A DNA stretch of 27,721 bases from an uncultured Deferribacteraceae bacterium (GTDB lineage: Bacteria > Chrysiogenota > Deferribacteres > Deferribacterales > Mucispirillaceae): assembly GCA_947039055.1 (NCBI GenBank), contig CAMQYB010000002.1:1-27721 (forward strand), written 5' to 3'. A model generated the notes under the pieces. The model searched no databases and was not told the origin of the DNA. It saw only the letters and a program-made list of their open reading frames with translations. The translations under genes and the position numbers were made by a program. Of the stretch, positions 7,349-14,906 are shown piece after piece; positions within the stretch are counted from its first letter, which is position 1; the number at the start of each line of letters is the position of its first letter.

Positions 7349-8236
7349 ATGGGTGTAGATATTACGATTAAGCAGAAAGGTTCATCAAAAAAAGAGATAT
7401 CGTTGGCAATTATTTTAGGCGACAATTTAGAGGTTGGCTATTTTGATGGAGTAAGATTAGGAGATGAGGAAGAGAGTGGGTACGCTGTTGCATATAATCC
7501 TAATCTAATCGCAAGAGGAATAGTTATTAATTTTAGTGAAGATAAAATGGATGTTGATTTACGACTTTCATTTCCTACATCAGAGGAAGAGATTGGAGAG
7601 TTGATATCAATGGTTAAGCGTATTACAGAATTTTGTGAGTGCGATATTGAAGTTGATAGTGAGAGTGTATTAATAGATGAATTAGAAGGACGTAGACAAA
7701 GTTTTGAAAATGGAAGTATGACAGCGCTTGTGCAAATTACGAAAGCAATACTTGCTGATACGTATGAATATCTTTTAATTTACGGAGCGATGTGGACTTT
7801 GTTTATCGGAGAAAAAGAGGTGAAATTATTCTCAAAAAGTGAGAAATTATCAACTGTTAGAGATTACCTACATGAGAAACAAAATATAGATGCCTACTAT
7901 GCAAAGCCGATGTTTTATAAAGATAAAAATAGTGGAAAAATTTTAGCGATGTATGTTTTATCAGAAGACACAAGAAGTATATTTCCTATGAAAGGATATA
8001 TGACAGATGATTATCGAGATTACGAAACAGGGGAATTTCCTTTTGAAGTTGATGAATGGAAGTTGACATTTGTGCAGTCAAATGAGGAGAGCCATGAAAT
8101 AATTGTAGATTATAATAAATTTATGGAAACACTTCCTGATAGTAGTAAAACTTATTTTGATGCAAGAAGTGTGTTGATTGAAAGTGTTACAGTTGCCGAG
8201 TATGAAAAAATCGCAGAAAAAAATAAAGGCATGTAA
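7349..8236 (+). CDS. acidic protein of unknown function
   Basis: About 295 residues from the ATG at 7349, which has GGGGA at 7339-7343 five bases upstream. The in-frame ATG at 7337 (four codons earlier, weaker AAGAG) is an alternative. The protein is soluble-looking, rich in Glu and Asp, with no signal peptide or membrane span. Its N-terminal quarter looks like beta strands, and a segment with many Glu (SEEEIGELISMVKRITEF) looks helical. I recognise no catalytic motif. Its size and MGVDITIK-like start faintly recall DUF4299-type proteins, which is a guess to be tested. It is flanked upstream by the ubiD terminator and downstream by the exporter leader, so it is probably a single-gene unit. 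Confidence 0.75.
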   Translation: MGVDITIKQKGSSKKEISLAIILGDNLEVGYFDGVRLGDEEESGYAVAYNPNLIARGIVINFSEDKMDVDLRLSFPTSEEEIGELISMVKRITEFCECDIEVDSESVLIDELEGRRQSFENGSMTALVQITKAILADTYEYLLIYGAMWTLFIGEKEVKLFSKSEKLSTVRDYLHEKQNIDAYYAKPMFYKDKNSGKILAMYVLSEDTRSIFPMKGYMTDDYRDYETGEFPFEVDEWKLTFVQSNEESHEIIVDYNKFMETLPDSSKTYFDARSVLIESVTVAEYEKIAEKNKGM

Positions 8237-8277
8237 TACAGAAAGTTTTTATAGTAATAAGAGTTATGTAAATTTTT

Positions 8278-8400
8278 TATAATAAGTTTTAGTGTAGCAA
8301 TTTTTAATATACAAGGTTTATAAATGGTTATAGATGGTGTTTAGGTAGTTAATATTTTTGATAACTATTATTTGGATAGTTTTTTTGAACCTATCTATAA
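8278..8400 (+). promoter_or_regulatory. leader with mutually exclusive hairpins, candidate transcription attenuator for the SMR exporter
   Basis: A TATAAT at 8278-8283 may be the -10 box, though no good -35 is visible. Hairpin A pairs 8344-8351 with 8362-8369 (core TAGTTA with TAACTA). Hairpin B pairs AACTAT (8363-8368) with ATAGTT (8376-8381), extended by one G-U pair, and is followed by T at 8382-8386, like an intrinsic terminator. Hairpin C pairs GGATAG (8374-8379) with CTATCT (8391-8396). An outer stem pairs TTATAGATGG (8328-8337) with 8391-8400. A and B share bases, as do B and C, and C and the outer stem. This is the usual logic of an attenuator or riboswitch. No known guanidine riboswitch signature (for example ACGR loops) is present. 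Confidence 0.45.
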
Positions 8401-8418
8401 ATTGTCTTTCATAATAAT

Positions 8419-8434
8419 ACATTAAATGTACATT
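8419..8434. promoter_or_regulatory. overlapping palindromes just upstream of the exporter ribosome-binding site
   Basis: ACATTAAATGT (8419-8429, symmetric around the central A) overlaps the perfect palindrome AATGTACATT (8425-8434). They end six bases before GGGAGG (8441-8446) of the next gene. A repressor site or an RNA element affecting translation is possible, but AT-rich DNA yields such palindromes by chance. Confidence 0.3.
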
Positions 8435-8453
8435 ACATGAGGGAGGTTTTTAT

Positions 8454-8777
8454 ATGTCATGGATTTATCTGTTAGGAGCGGGGCTATTCGAAATTGGTTG
8501 GCCTTTAGGTTTTCAGTTAGCTAACCAGTCACCACAGCACAAAATTTTATGGATACTGTTTTCAGGGGGATCAATGATAGCTAGTGGATTTTTATTATTC
8601 ACAGCACAGAAGGTTATCCCTATGGGTACAGCTTACGCAGTATGGACAGGTATCGGTGCAGCGGGTGCTTTCATTGTTGGGGTATTAGTATTTAGTGAAC
8701 CTCTTAACATAGCTAGATTTATCGGTGTGTTATTAATCGTTGGTGGAGTTGTAACCTTGAAAGTTGCAAGTAGTTAG
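8454..8777 (+). CDS. sugE: SMR-family exporter of the Gdx/SugE subtype
   Basis: 107 residues with four hydrophobic helices, the normal SMR length. Members of the Gdx subtype export guanidinium in exchange for protons as dual-topology dimers. Diagnostic features are MSWIYLLGAGLFEIGW with the membrane Glu13 that binds substrate and proton, and the segment IPMGTAYAVWTGIGAAGAF (about 55-73), nearly identical to SugE/Gdx signatures and different from the Qac subtype. Start supported by GGGAGG at 8441-8446. It is a single gene behind a leader that may sense a ligand. Only one copy is present, consistent with a homodimer. Guanidinium as substrate is inferred from the subtype. Confidence 0.9.
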   Translation: MSWIYLLGAGLFEIGWPLGFQLANQSPQHKILWILFSGGSMIASGFLLFTAQKVIPMGTAYAVWTGIGAAGAFIVGVLVFSEPLNIARFIGVLLIVGGVVTLKVASS

Positions 8778-8936
8778 TAGAAACCTATGCTTAATTTAAT
8801 GCTTACGTAACTTAATATATAGTTAGTTGTTATACAGATTTTTAATATTTATATTGCTTCAAAAAAAATGCTTTATGAGGTAGTATAGGTATTAACTATT
8901 TAGAAAATTGTGATTATCAAAACTGGGGAAATTTAT

Positions 8937-9875
8937 ATGGCATTAACATTTTTAGGATTAGTAGAAAAAGTTTTGAATGAAAGTGATAAACCGATGAGCA
9001 GTATGCAGATATGGACGGATGCTGTACTTAAAGGTTATGATAAGTTATTATCAGATCCAAATAGAGGAAAAAGATTAACTCCTTGGAGCACTATTGGTGC
9101 ACTATTATATCTAAATATGAAAAAGGAAGAAGAGCTCTCAATTTTTATAAAAACATCTAAAGGATATTATTGGTTAAAAGAAAAAATTAAATTTCTAAAC
9201 TTAAAAGAATCGCAAATAGAAGAACGTGCAGATAAGAGTGAAAAGGAGAGTGATAAATCAACTGGGCTTGATAATATAAAAGAGAAAGATTTGCATACCC
9301 CGTTGGCAGAGTATCTTTTTGATACTCATAAGATGTACTCTAAAACTATTAATGCTAACGCAATTAGTAAAACTAAAAAAGGTGCAATGGAGTGGGGAAC
9401 GCCAGATATGGTTGGTGTTGTGTTTCGTCAATATAATAAAACTCTTCAGAAACTTTCATCACAGTTAAATATCACAGATGTTGAGTTATGGGCGTTTGAG
9501 TTAAAAATTAAATTGAATATGAGTAACCTAACAGAATATTTTTTCCAAACTGTATCAAACTCTAGTTGGGCTAATGAGTCTTGGCTTGTTGCAACAGATA
9601 TACAAGATGATCCTGATTTTAAATTAGAATTACAACGCCTTAATCAAGTTTTTAAAATCGGTATATTGCGATTAGATTACGATAATCCTATTGAGTCTGA
9701 AATCGTTTTTCCAGCCATTAAAAAAAACCAATTAGAGTTAGACACGATGAATAAACTTGCGAAAAATAAAGAGTTTGAAGAGTTTTTACAACACGTAAGC
9801 ACAATTCTTGATATCCCTAACGATAACCATAAAGGAAGAGAAACAATGGCAAAAGGATATTTTAAGATTAAGTAA
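8937..9875 (+). CDS. HARE-HTH and PD-(D/E)XK nuclease-like protein (COG2958-like)
   Basis: 312 residues from the ATG at 8937, which has GGGGAA at 8925-8930; an earlier in-frame GTG at 8910 lacks a ribosome site. Residues 1-82 look like a HARE-HTH winged-helix domain (FLGLVEKVLNESDKPMSSMQIW, then the K..YYWL end). A charged Lys/Glu/Asp linker follows (about 90-117). The C-terminal part shows a nuclease-like pattern: GTPD (154-157, Asp157) and, one strand on, FELK (187-190, Glu188 and Lys190), which fits the PD...ExK catalytic set. HARE-HTH domains occur in restriction endonucleases and chromatin proteins. DNA binding and cleavage, perhaps of modified DNA, is an inference; no methylase is nearby. 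Its 3' end runs into the tandem array. Confidence 0.8.
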   Translation: MALTFLGLVEKVLNESDKPMSSMQIWTDAVLKGYDKLLSDPNRGKRLTPWSTIGALLYLNMKKEEELSIFIKTSKGYYWLKEKIKFLNLKESQIEERADKSEKESDKSTGLDNIKEKDLHTPLAEYLFDTHKMYSKTINANAISKTKKGAMEWGTPDMVGVVFRQYNKTLQKLSSQLNITDVELWAFELKIKLNMSNLTEYFFQTVSNSSWANESWLVATDIQDDPDFKLELQRLNQVFKIGILRLDYDNPIESEIVFPAIKKNQLELDTMNKLAKNKEFEEFLQHVSTILDIPNDNHKGRETMAKGYFKIK

Positions 9876-9907
9876 AAAGTAACAATGTTTATAAATTAGA
9901 TAAGAAG

Positions 9908-10309
9908 TTATAATCTTTTAAAGTTAAATAAAAATTGAAATATTTGCAATTAAATAAAAAATTATAATCTTTTAAACTTAAATACAAATTATAATATTTT
10001 GCAATTAAATAAAAAAATGTGATCTTTTAAACTTAAATACAAATTGTAATATTTTGCAATTAAATAAAAAAATGTGATCTTTTAAACTTAAATACAAATT
10101 GTAATATTTTGCAATTAAATAAAAAATTATAATCTTTTAAACTTAAATACAAATTGTAATATTTTGCAATTAAATAGAAAATTATAATCTTTTGTAAATT
10201 AAATAAAAATTGAAATATTTGCAATTAAATAAAAAATTATAATCTTTTAAAATTAAATAAAAATTGAAATATTTGCAATTAAATAAAAAGTTGTAATGCT
10301 TATAAATTA
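9908..10309. repeat. 55-bp AT-rich tandem array, about seven copies
   Basis: The marker GCAATTAAAT recurs at 9946, 10001, 10056, 10111, 10166, 10221 and 10275, giving a period of 55, 55, 55, 55, 55 and 54 bases. Each unit has an A-run, TTATAATCTTTTAAA (or GTGATCTTTTAAA) and AATTGTAATATTTTGCAATT, whose ends form a five-pair hairpin. The sequence is not coding. A degenerate relative of the unit covers the stop codon of the preceding gene, and 9873-9898 resembles 10284-10309, so the array is bracketed by related direct repeats. There are no unique spacers, so it is not a CRISPR array. Confidence 0.93.
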
Positions 10310-10616
10310 TCCATAATATTATTTTCTAAATATTCAATAAAATAGTCACAACTTTCAAGTAACAGAGTAGTTAAAAAAACTTTTTCAATTGAAAAAAATT
10401 GCTTAAATAAAGTGACAACTTAAACTCTATTTAATTAAACTATCTACTCTCTAAAATCATAAGTAAAATTATGTTTATCAAAAACCTTTACTAAAATAGA
10501 TAATATTATTTCAACGATATTTTTATAAATAAATTAATTCATCATAACTAAATTTTTATTACTATCTCTTTTACGTAAAAAAGATCACACGGGATCGTTA
10601 CAATATTTTGATGGAT
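10310..10616. other. non-coding AT-rich spacer with nested inverted repeats
   Basis: No gene is visible here. It contains a perfect 16-base palindrome, TTTTTCAATTGAAAAA at 10381-10396. Around it lie GTCAC (10345-10349) opposite GTGAC (10412-10416), and AGAGTAG (10364-10370) opposite CTACTCT (10444-10450). The arms interleave rather than nest cleanly, so a single cruciform is not certain. Confidence 0.5.
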
Positions 10617-10647
10617 AAAAAAAATGGGCTGACAAACGCCAACCCAT
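10617..10647 (-). terminator. intrinsic terminator of the nitronate monooxygenase gene
   Basis: Read on the minus strand, ATGGGTTG pairs with CAGCCCAT (eight pairs, one of them G-U) around a GCGTTTGT loop and is followed by eight T (the A-run at 10617-10624 on the plus strand). It lies about 30 bases after the stop codon of the leftward gene. Confidence 0.93.
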
Positions 10648-10677
10648 CTATTTAATAATATTAATTATAGTTAAAAA

Positions 10678-11784
10678 TTATCTAATCATTTGGCTTCTAG
10701 CAACATCATATTCAGATTGAAGAGTCTCAAAGAGTTCTTTAACTGATATAATTTTATCTACTTTACCAACATTTGCACCACAAAAAGCAAATCCTTTATC
10801 AAGCTCACCTTCAACAGAAGATATAAGTGCTAAAGCTATGCAATAAGGTGTTGTTTTTGGATCACAAGTATGTATGCAATGGAAACTACATTTGAATGGT
10901 TTTGTTTTACCAGCTTCCATGTCATGAATGAATTGACTCTTAAGTGCACGACCTGGCATACCAACAGGGCTTTTGATAATAGCAATATCCTCAGATGTAG
11001 CATTAATAAAAGCTTCTTTAAATCTAATATCAGCATCACACTCATTAGTTGCTACAAAGCGTGTACCCATTTGAACACCATTTGCACCAAGATCTAAAAA
11101 TTTTGCTATATCTTCACCAGTATATATACCGCCACCGACAATAACAGGAATATGTCTACCAACTTGATCTTCAATTTTCTTAGCTTCATCAAGTACACCT
11201 GGAAGGATTTTTTCAAGGCTAAAATTTGGATCAAATAACTCTTCAGCTTTAAACCCAAGATGACCACCAGCGTTAGGACCTTCAATAACAATCGCATCAG
11301 GAGCATAGTTGTAACGTGTCATCCATCTTTTAGCGATTATCCCTGCTGCACGAGCTGATGAAACTATAGGCACAAGTTTAGTTTTAAATTGCTCTTTCTT
11401 TTCTTCACAAGTATCAAGTAAGATACGAGGCAAGTCTAGTGGTAAGCCTGCACCAGAAAATATTATATCTGCACGACTTTTAATAGCCGTACTAGCCATT
11501 TCTTTAAATGTTGTTAGTGCAACCATGATATTGACACCGATGATGCCTTTAGTTTTTTCACGAGCTTTTTCTATTTCATTACCTAGTGCACGTATATTTG
11601 CTTCAATTGGTTTTTTAGATATGTCAGGTTCGTTCATTCCAACCATAACTGACGCAATAATTCCAATCCCGCCTTGTTCAGCAACAGCTGCTGCAAGACC
11701 AGATAACGATATTCCGACACCCATTCCGCCTTGTACGATTGGGGCTTTAGCGACTAAATCGCCTATTTTTAGTTCTGGGAACAT
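10678..11784 (-). CDS. nitronate monooxygenase-family FMN protein
   Basis: 368 residues, a TIM-barrel flavoprotein related to 2-nitropropane dioxygenase and to FabK enoyl reductases. Motifs include APIVQGGMGVG near the N-terminus, the phosphate-binding GPNAGGHLG, and PVIVGGGIYTGEDIAKFLDLGANGVQMGTRF, typical of the family. A Cys/His-rich insertion (CSFHCIHTCDP, late in the protein) is unusual and might bind a metal. Start supported by CGGAGAAA directly upstream on the minus strand, and by a near-consensus promoter. The natural reaction may be oxidation of propionate-3-nitronate or another nitronate; FabK-type fatty acid synthesis is less likely because of the insertion and the absence of fab genes nearby. 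Confidence 0.86.
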   Translation of the reverse strand: MFPELKIGDLVAKAPIVQGGMGVGISLSGLAAAVAEQGGIGIIASVMVGMNEPDISKKPIEANIRALGNEIEKAREKTKGIIGVNIMVALTTFKEMASTAIKSRADIIFSGAGLPLDLPRILLDTCEEKKEQFKTKLVPIVSSARAAGIIAKRWMTRYNYAPDAIVIEGPNAGGHLGFKAEELFDPNFSLEKILPGVLDEAKKIEDQVGRHIPVIVGGGIYTGEDIAKFLDLGANGVQMGTRFVATNECDADIRFKEAFINATSEDIAIIKSPVGMPGRALKSQFIHDMEAGKTKPFKCSFHCIHTCDPKTTPYCIALALISSVEGELDKGFAFCGANVGKVDKIISVKELFETLQSEYDVARSQMIR

Positions 11785-11853
11785 AATTTCTCCGATTTAT
11801 TTATATTAATTATGACTCTTATTTAATACAAATAAGTGAATATAACATTAGTT

Positions 11854-11882
11854 ATAATAAGTTTTTATGCTATATATGTCAA
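11854..11882 (-). promoter_or_regulatory. sigma-70-type promoter for the nitronate monooxygenase gene
   Basis: On the minus strand TTGACA (11882-11877) is separated by exactly 17 bases from TATTAT (11859-11854). The expected start of transcription leaves about 60 bases of leader before the ATG at 11784. Confidence 0.75.
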
Positions 11883-12472
11883 CACAATAATATAAATATA
11901 AGTCAGTATGTATATGTAAGTAAAAGGTGTTAAAAGAATACTCTTATTTATATGATTACTGTTACCAACTTAAACAGTAAAAAGTTTTTAAGTTGAGTGT
12001 TGATTATTTAGACATTGTATAAGTTTTTTTGGTTGATAATTTTGTGTATGCTAAAAATTGGAGTGAATTTAGGAGCGTATTAATATGAGTAACACCTTCG
12101 TTAATTCATCTTGATAATCTGTTGTTTTTACTAAATTGATTTTATTATTTCAACCATTTTTTAAATATAGTTACAATTTTTAATTATTTAAATATTTAGT
12201 AAAATTTCGATGATTTTATTATACCTAAATATTATAGAACGATCTAAAAGAGTATTGAGGATACTGTATAGCTTATAAATAAAAGTAACACCATTTGCAT
12301 CTAAATGATAATTACTATTGAGCCTAATTCCAAAATTCAAAATATTTAAGCATCACTTATTAAGATTTCAATACATCTAAAAATATTTTATAAAACATAA
12401 AGTAATCTACTAGAAAAAATAATATTAATTTCTTATCTACAAAATGATATTAATGATACTTAAACCTAAAAT
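11883..12472. other. intergenic region with overlapping hairpins and an aborted start site
   Basis: There is no gene of normal length. TTACTGTT (11956-11963) pairs perfectly with AACAGTAA (11973-11980). CAACTTAA (11966-11973) pairs with TTAAGTTG (11988-11995). The two hairpins exclude each other. Seven T follow at 12024-12030. A tidy ribosome site and start (AGGAG at 12071-12075, ATG at 12085) opens a frame that stops after nine codons at 12114. AGTAACACC occurs twice (near 12088 and 12286). I see no clear terminator for ftsK here. A small RNA or a decayed gene are both possible. Confidence 0.45.
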
Positions 12473-14890
12473 TTATCTTCTTATAACTTCTCTTGGTTTA
12501 GATGTGCCATCACTTGCACCGATCACACCTTCTTTCTCCATCATTTCGACAATTCTTGCAGCTCTGTTATAGCCGATTTTGAGGTGTCGTTGGATGAGTG
12601 ATATTGATGCGTGTCCTTTCTCATATATAACATCTAACGCTTCTTGATATTTATCATCGTAATCGTCTTGATCGTTTCTTGATTTTCTCTCATCAGCTGG
12701 ATCTTTAACTTCTTTAACCATATCCATATTATATTCAGGTTTGCCAAATCGTGCAAGATGTTCAACAATGTTTCTAACTTCTTCATCAGACACAAACGCA
12801 CCGTGTATACGGATTAGATCTGAAGTCCCAGGAGGCATAAATAAGCTATCCCCTTTACCAAGCAACATATCTGCACCGTTCTGATCTAGTATAACTCTTG
12901 AATCATTTTTCTGTGAAACTTTAAAAGCGATACGAGCAGGCATATTAGATTTAATTAATCCTGTGATAACATTTGCAGTTGGACGTTGAGTAGCAATAAT
13001 TAAATGTATTCCAACGGCTCTTGCTTTTTGAGCGATACGAGTTATAGAAAACTCAACATCTTTTCCAGCGATCATCATAAGATCTGCGAACTCATCAACA
13101 ACAACAACAAGGTAGTGCATTTTTTTAAGTTCAGGATCGTTTGCGATCATCTGATTATAGCCTTCAATATTTCTAACTTTTTTTTCTGCTAAAATTTCGT
13201 ATCTACAATCCATTTCAGTTGCGACATTTTTTAATACTGATGATGCAAGTTTCGGATCAGTAACAACAGGAGCCCATAGATGTGGTATATCGTTATATAT
13301 TGAAAGCTCCACCATTTTTGGATCGATCATAATAAATTTAACATTATCAGGTGATGATTTATAAAGTATAGAAACAATAATAGTATTAAGTCCAACAGAT
13401 TTCCCAGAACCAGTAGTTCCAGCAACAAGTAGATGTGGCATTTTAGCGATATCCGAGAAGAACGGTTTACCGCCAGCAGATTTTCCAAGCACTACAGTAA
13501 GTGGAGATGTTTCATTTGCAAATTCAACCGATTGAAGTAGATCTCTAATAAATACAGATGCTCTATTTTTATTAGGCACTTCGATACCTACTGCATTTTT
13601 ACCAGGTATCGGTGCGATTATTCTTATAGATAACGCTGACATATTTAATGCTAGATCGTTTTCAAGTGTAGCTATTTTAGATATTCTAGTACCAGGTGCT
13701 GGTTCAAATTCATACATCGTTACAACAGGCCCTGGATAGATAGCTCTAACTTTTCCTTGTACGCCAAAATCAGATAGTTTCTCTAAAAGCAGATTACCGT
13801 TAGCATCTAACTCTTCTTTACTATCACCTTTGATTAAGTTATCGTGTTTATCTAAAATATCAACAGGGATAGAGTATTTAGCGTACGGTGAGTATTTAGA
13901 GACATCGACAGGTTTAATCGCATCAACAGTCGGTTTTTTATCATCAGCATTATTAGCCATTTCATCTATAAATAAAATATCATTATCTGGTTCAACAGGA
14001 CAATTTTTAGCATCAATAGTACACGCTTCAACCTTTAACTCTTCAAGATCATCAGTAGAAACATTGCCTTCACTTATTAATGGATATGCGTTATAGCTAT
14101 CAGTTGCAGGTATACTTTCATCAGTTGCAATCGGCATATTCTCATCAGTTGTAATCGGTATGTTATGCTCATCTATATCGTTATCAATATCTTTATTCTT
14201 ATCTTTTATAGCTCTGATTTTACCTTTTATTGTTTCTATCATTAAAGTAGTTTTCGATTGAATTAAAGCCAGAAGTTTCTGTATTTTAGGTTTAAGAAAG
14301 TTATAAGTTATTATAAATGATTTACTCATATCGGCAAAAGATAGAGAGAATAGAAGCATAATAGATATTATAACAAGCAGAAAGAAAGTTATAATTCCAC
14401 CGACTCTACCGATAGTTGATACGATAAATTCAGATGCTATAACACCGAACAATCCACCAGATTTTTGTGCACTAAAATACATATCCATATCAGTCACAAG
14501 TCCTAGAAATGATGATGATACAAGTATAAGCAGAAGTGAGTATACAAACACTAAAATAGGTGAAAGAATTGTAACTCTATTTAATCTAAGTGAGTATAGC
14601 AGGAACGATAGATATAATAGTAGGAACGGAATAAGCAGTGCAGCTGATCCAAAAAGTGTTCCAAGCAGATCTGATACGTAAGCTCCGATCTTGCCAAAAT
14701 AGTTATCAAGCTTATCTTCATAAGTTGAGAAAATTATATTGGAGAAAGATGGGTCATTATATGAATAAGACATAAGCGATAAAAATGTGAAAATAGCAAG
14801 CAGGATAGATATTGTCAGAAATATATCAGTTGCTAATTTAGAGTCATTACTATCAGTTTGTTTATATCTTGATTTACTATTTCTTGTCAT
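12473..14890 (-). CDS. ftsK: DNA translocase FtsK/SpoIIIE
   Basis: 805 residues, a normal length for the short-linker FtsK. It pumps chromosomal DNA through the division septum and aids dimer resolution. Four membrane helices occupy about residues 21-43, 75-97, 105-130 and 155-183. An acidic, Asp/Ile-rich linker spans about 215-330. The motor has Walker A GTTGSGKS (about 489-496) and Walker B VVVVDEFADL (about 593-602). The C-terminal winged-helix gamma domain (about 735-805, ending RAARIVEMMEKEGVIG and beyond) reads polar DNA sequences. AAGAAGG upstream of the ATG supports the start. It is the last gene of the ispF-rnj-uppP-ftsK operon, 16 bases after uppP. Confidence 0.97.
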   Translation of the reverse strand: MTRNSKSRYKQTDSNDSKLATDIFLTISILLAIFTFLSLMSYSYNDPSFSNIIFSTYEDKLDNYFGKIGAYVSDLLGTLFGSAALLIPFLLLYLSFLLYSLRLNRVTILSPILVFVYSLLLILVSSSFLGLVTDMDMYFSAQKSGGLFGVIASEFIVSTIGRVGGIITFFLLVIISIMLLFSLSFADMSKSFIITYNFLKPKIQKLLALIQSKTTLMIETIKGKIRAIKDKNKDIDNDIDEHNIPITTDENMPIATDESIPATDSYNAYPLISEGNVSTDDLEELKVEACTIDAKNCPVEPDNDILFIDEMANNADDKKPTVDAIKPVDVSKYSPYAKYSIPVDILDKHDNLIKGDSKEELDANGNLLLEKLSDFGVQGKVRAIYPGPVVTMYEFEPAPGTRISKIATLENDLALNMSALSIRIIAPIPGKNAVGIEVPNKNRASVFIRDLLQSVEFANETSPLTVVLGKSAGGKPFFSDIAKMPHLLVAGTTGSGKSVGLNTIIVSILYKSSPDNVKFIMIDPKMVELSIYNDIPHLWAPVVTDPKLASSVLKNVATEMDCRYEILAEKKVRNIEGYNQMIANDPELKKMHYLVVVVDEFADLMMIAGKDVEFSITRIAQKARAVGIHLIIATQRPTANVITGLIKSNMPARIAFKVSQKNDSRVILDQNGADMLLGKGDSLFMPPGTSDLIRIHGAFVSDEEVRNIVEHLARFGKPEYNMDMVKEVKDPADERKSRNDQDDYDDKYQEALDVIYEKGHASISLIQRHLKIGYNRAARIVEMMEKEGVIGASDGTSKPREVIRR

Positions 14891-14906
14891 AATACCTTCT
14901 TAATTG

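Noticed and set aside
8237..8453. Known guanidine riboswitch (classes I-IV) before sugE
   Set aside because: No ACG sequence occurs in the interval, so class II ACGR loops are absent, and no class I, III or IV core is visible to me.
9908..10309. CRISPR array
   Set aside because: Units are tandem and nearly identical over their full length, with no unique spacers and no cas genes.
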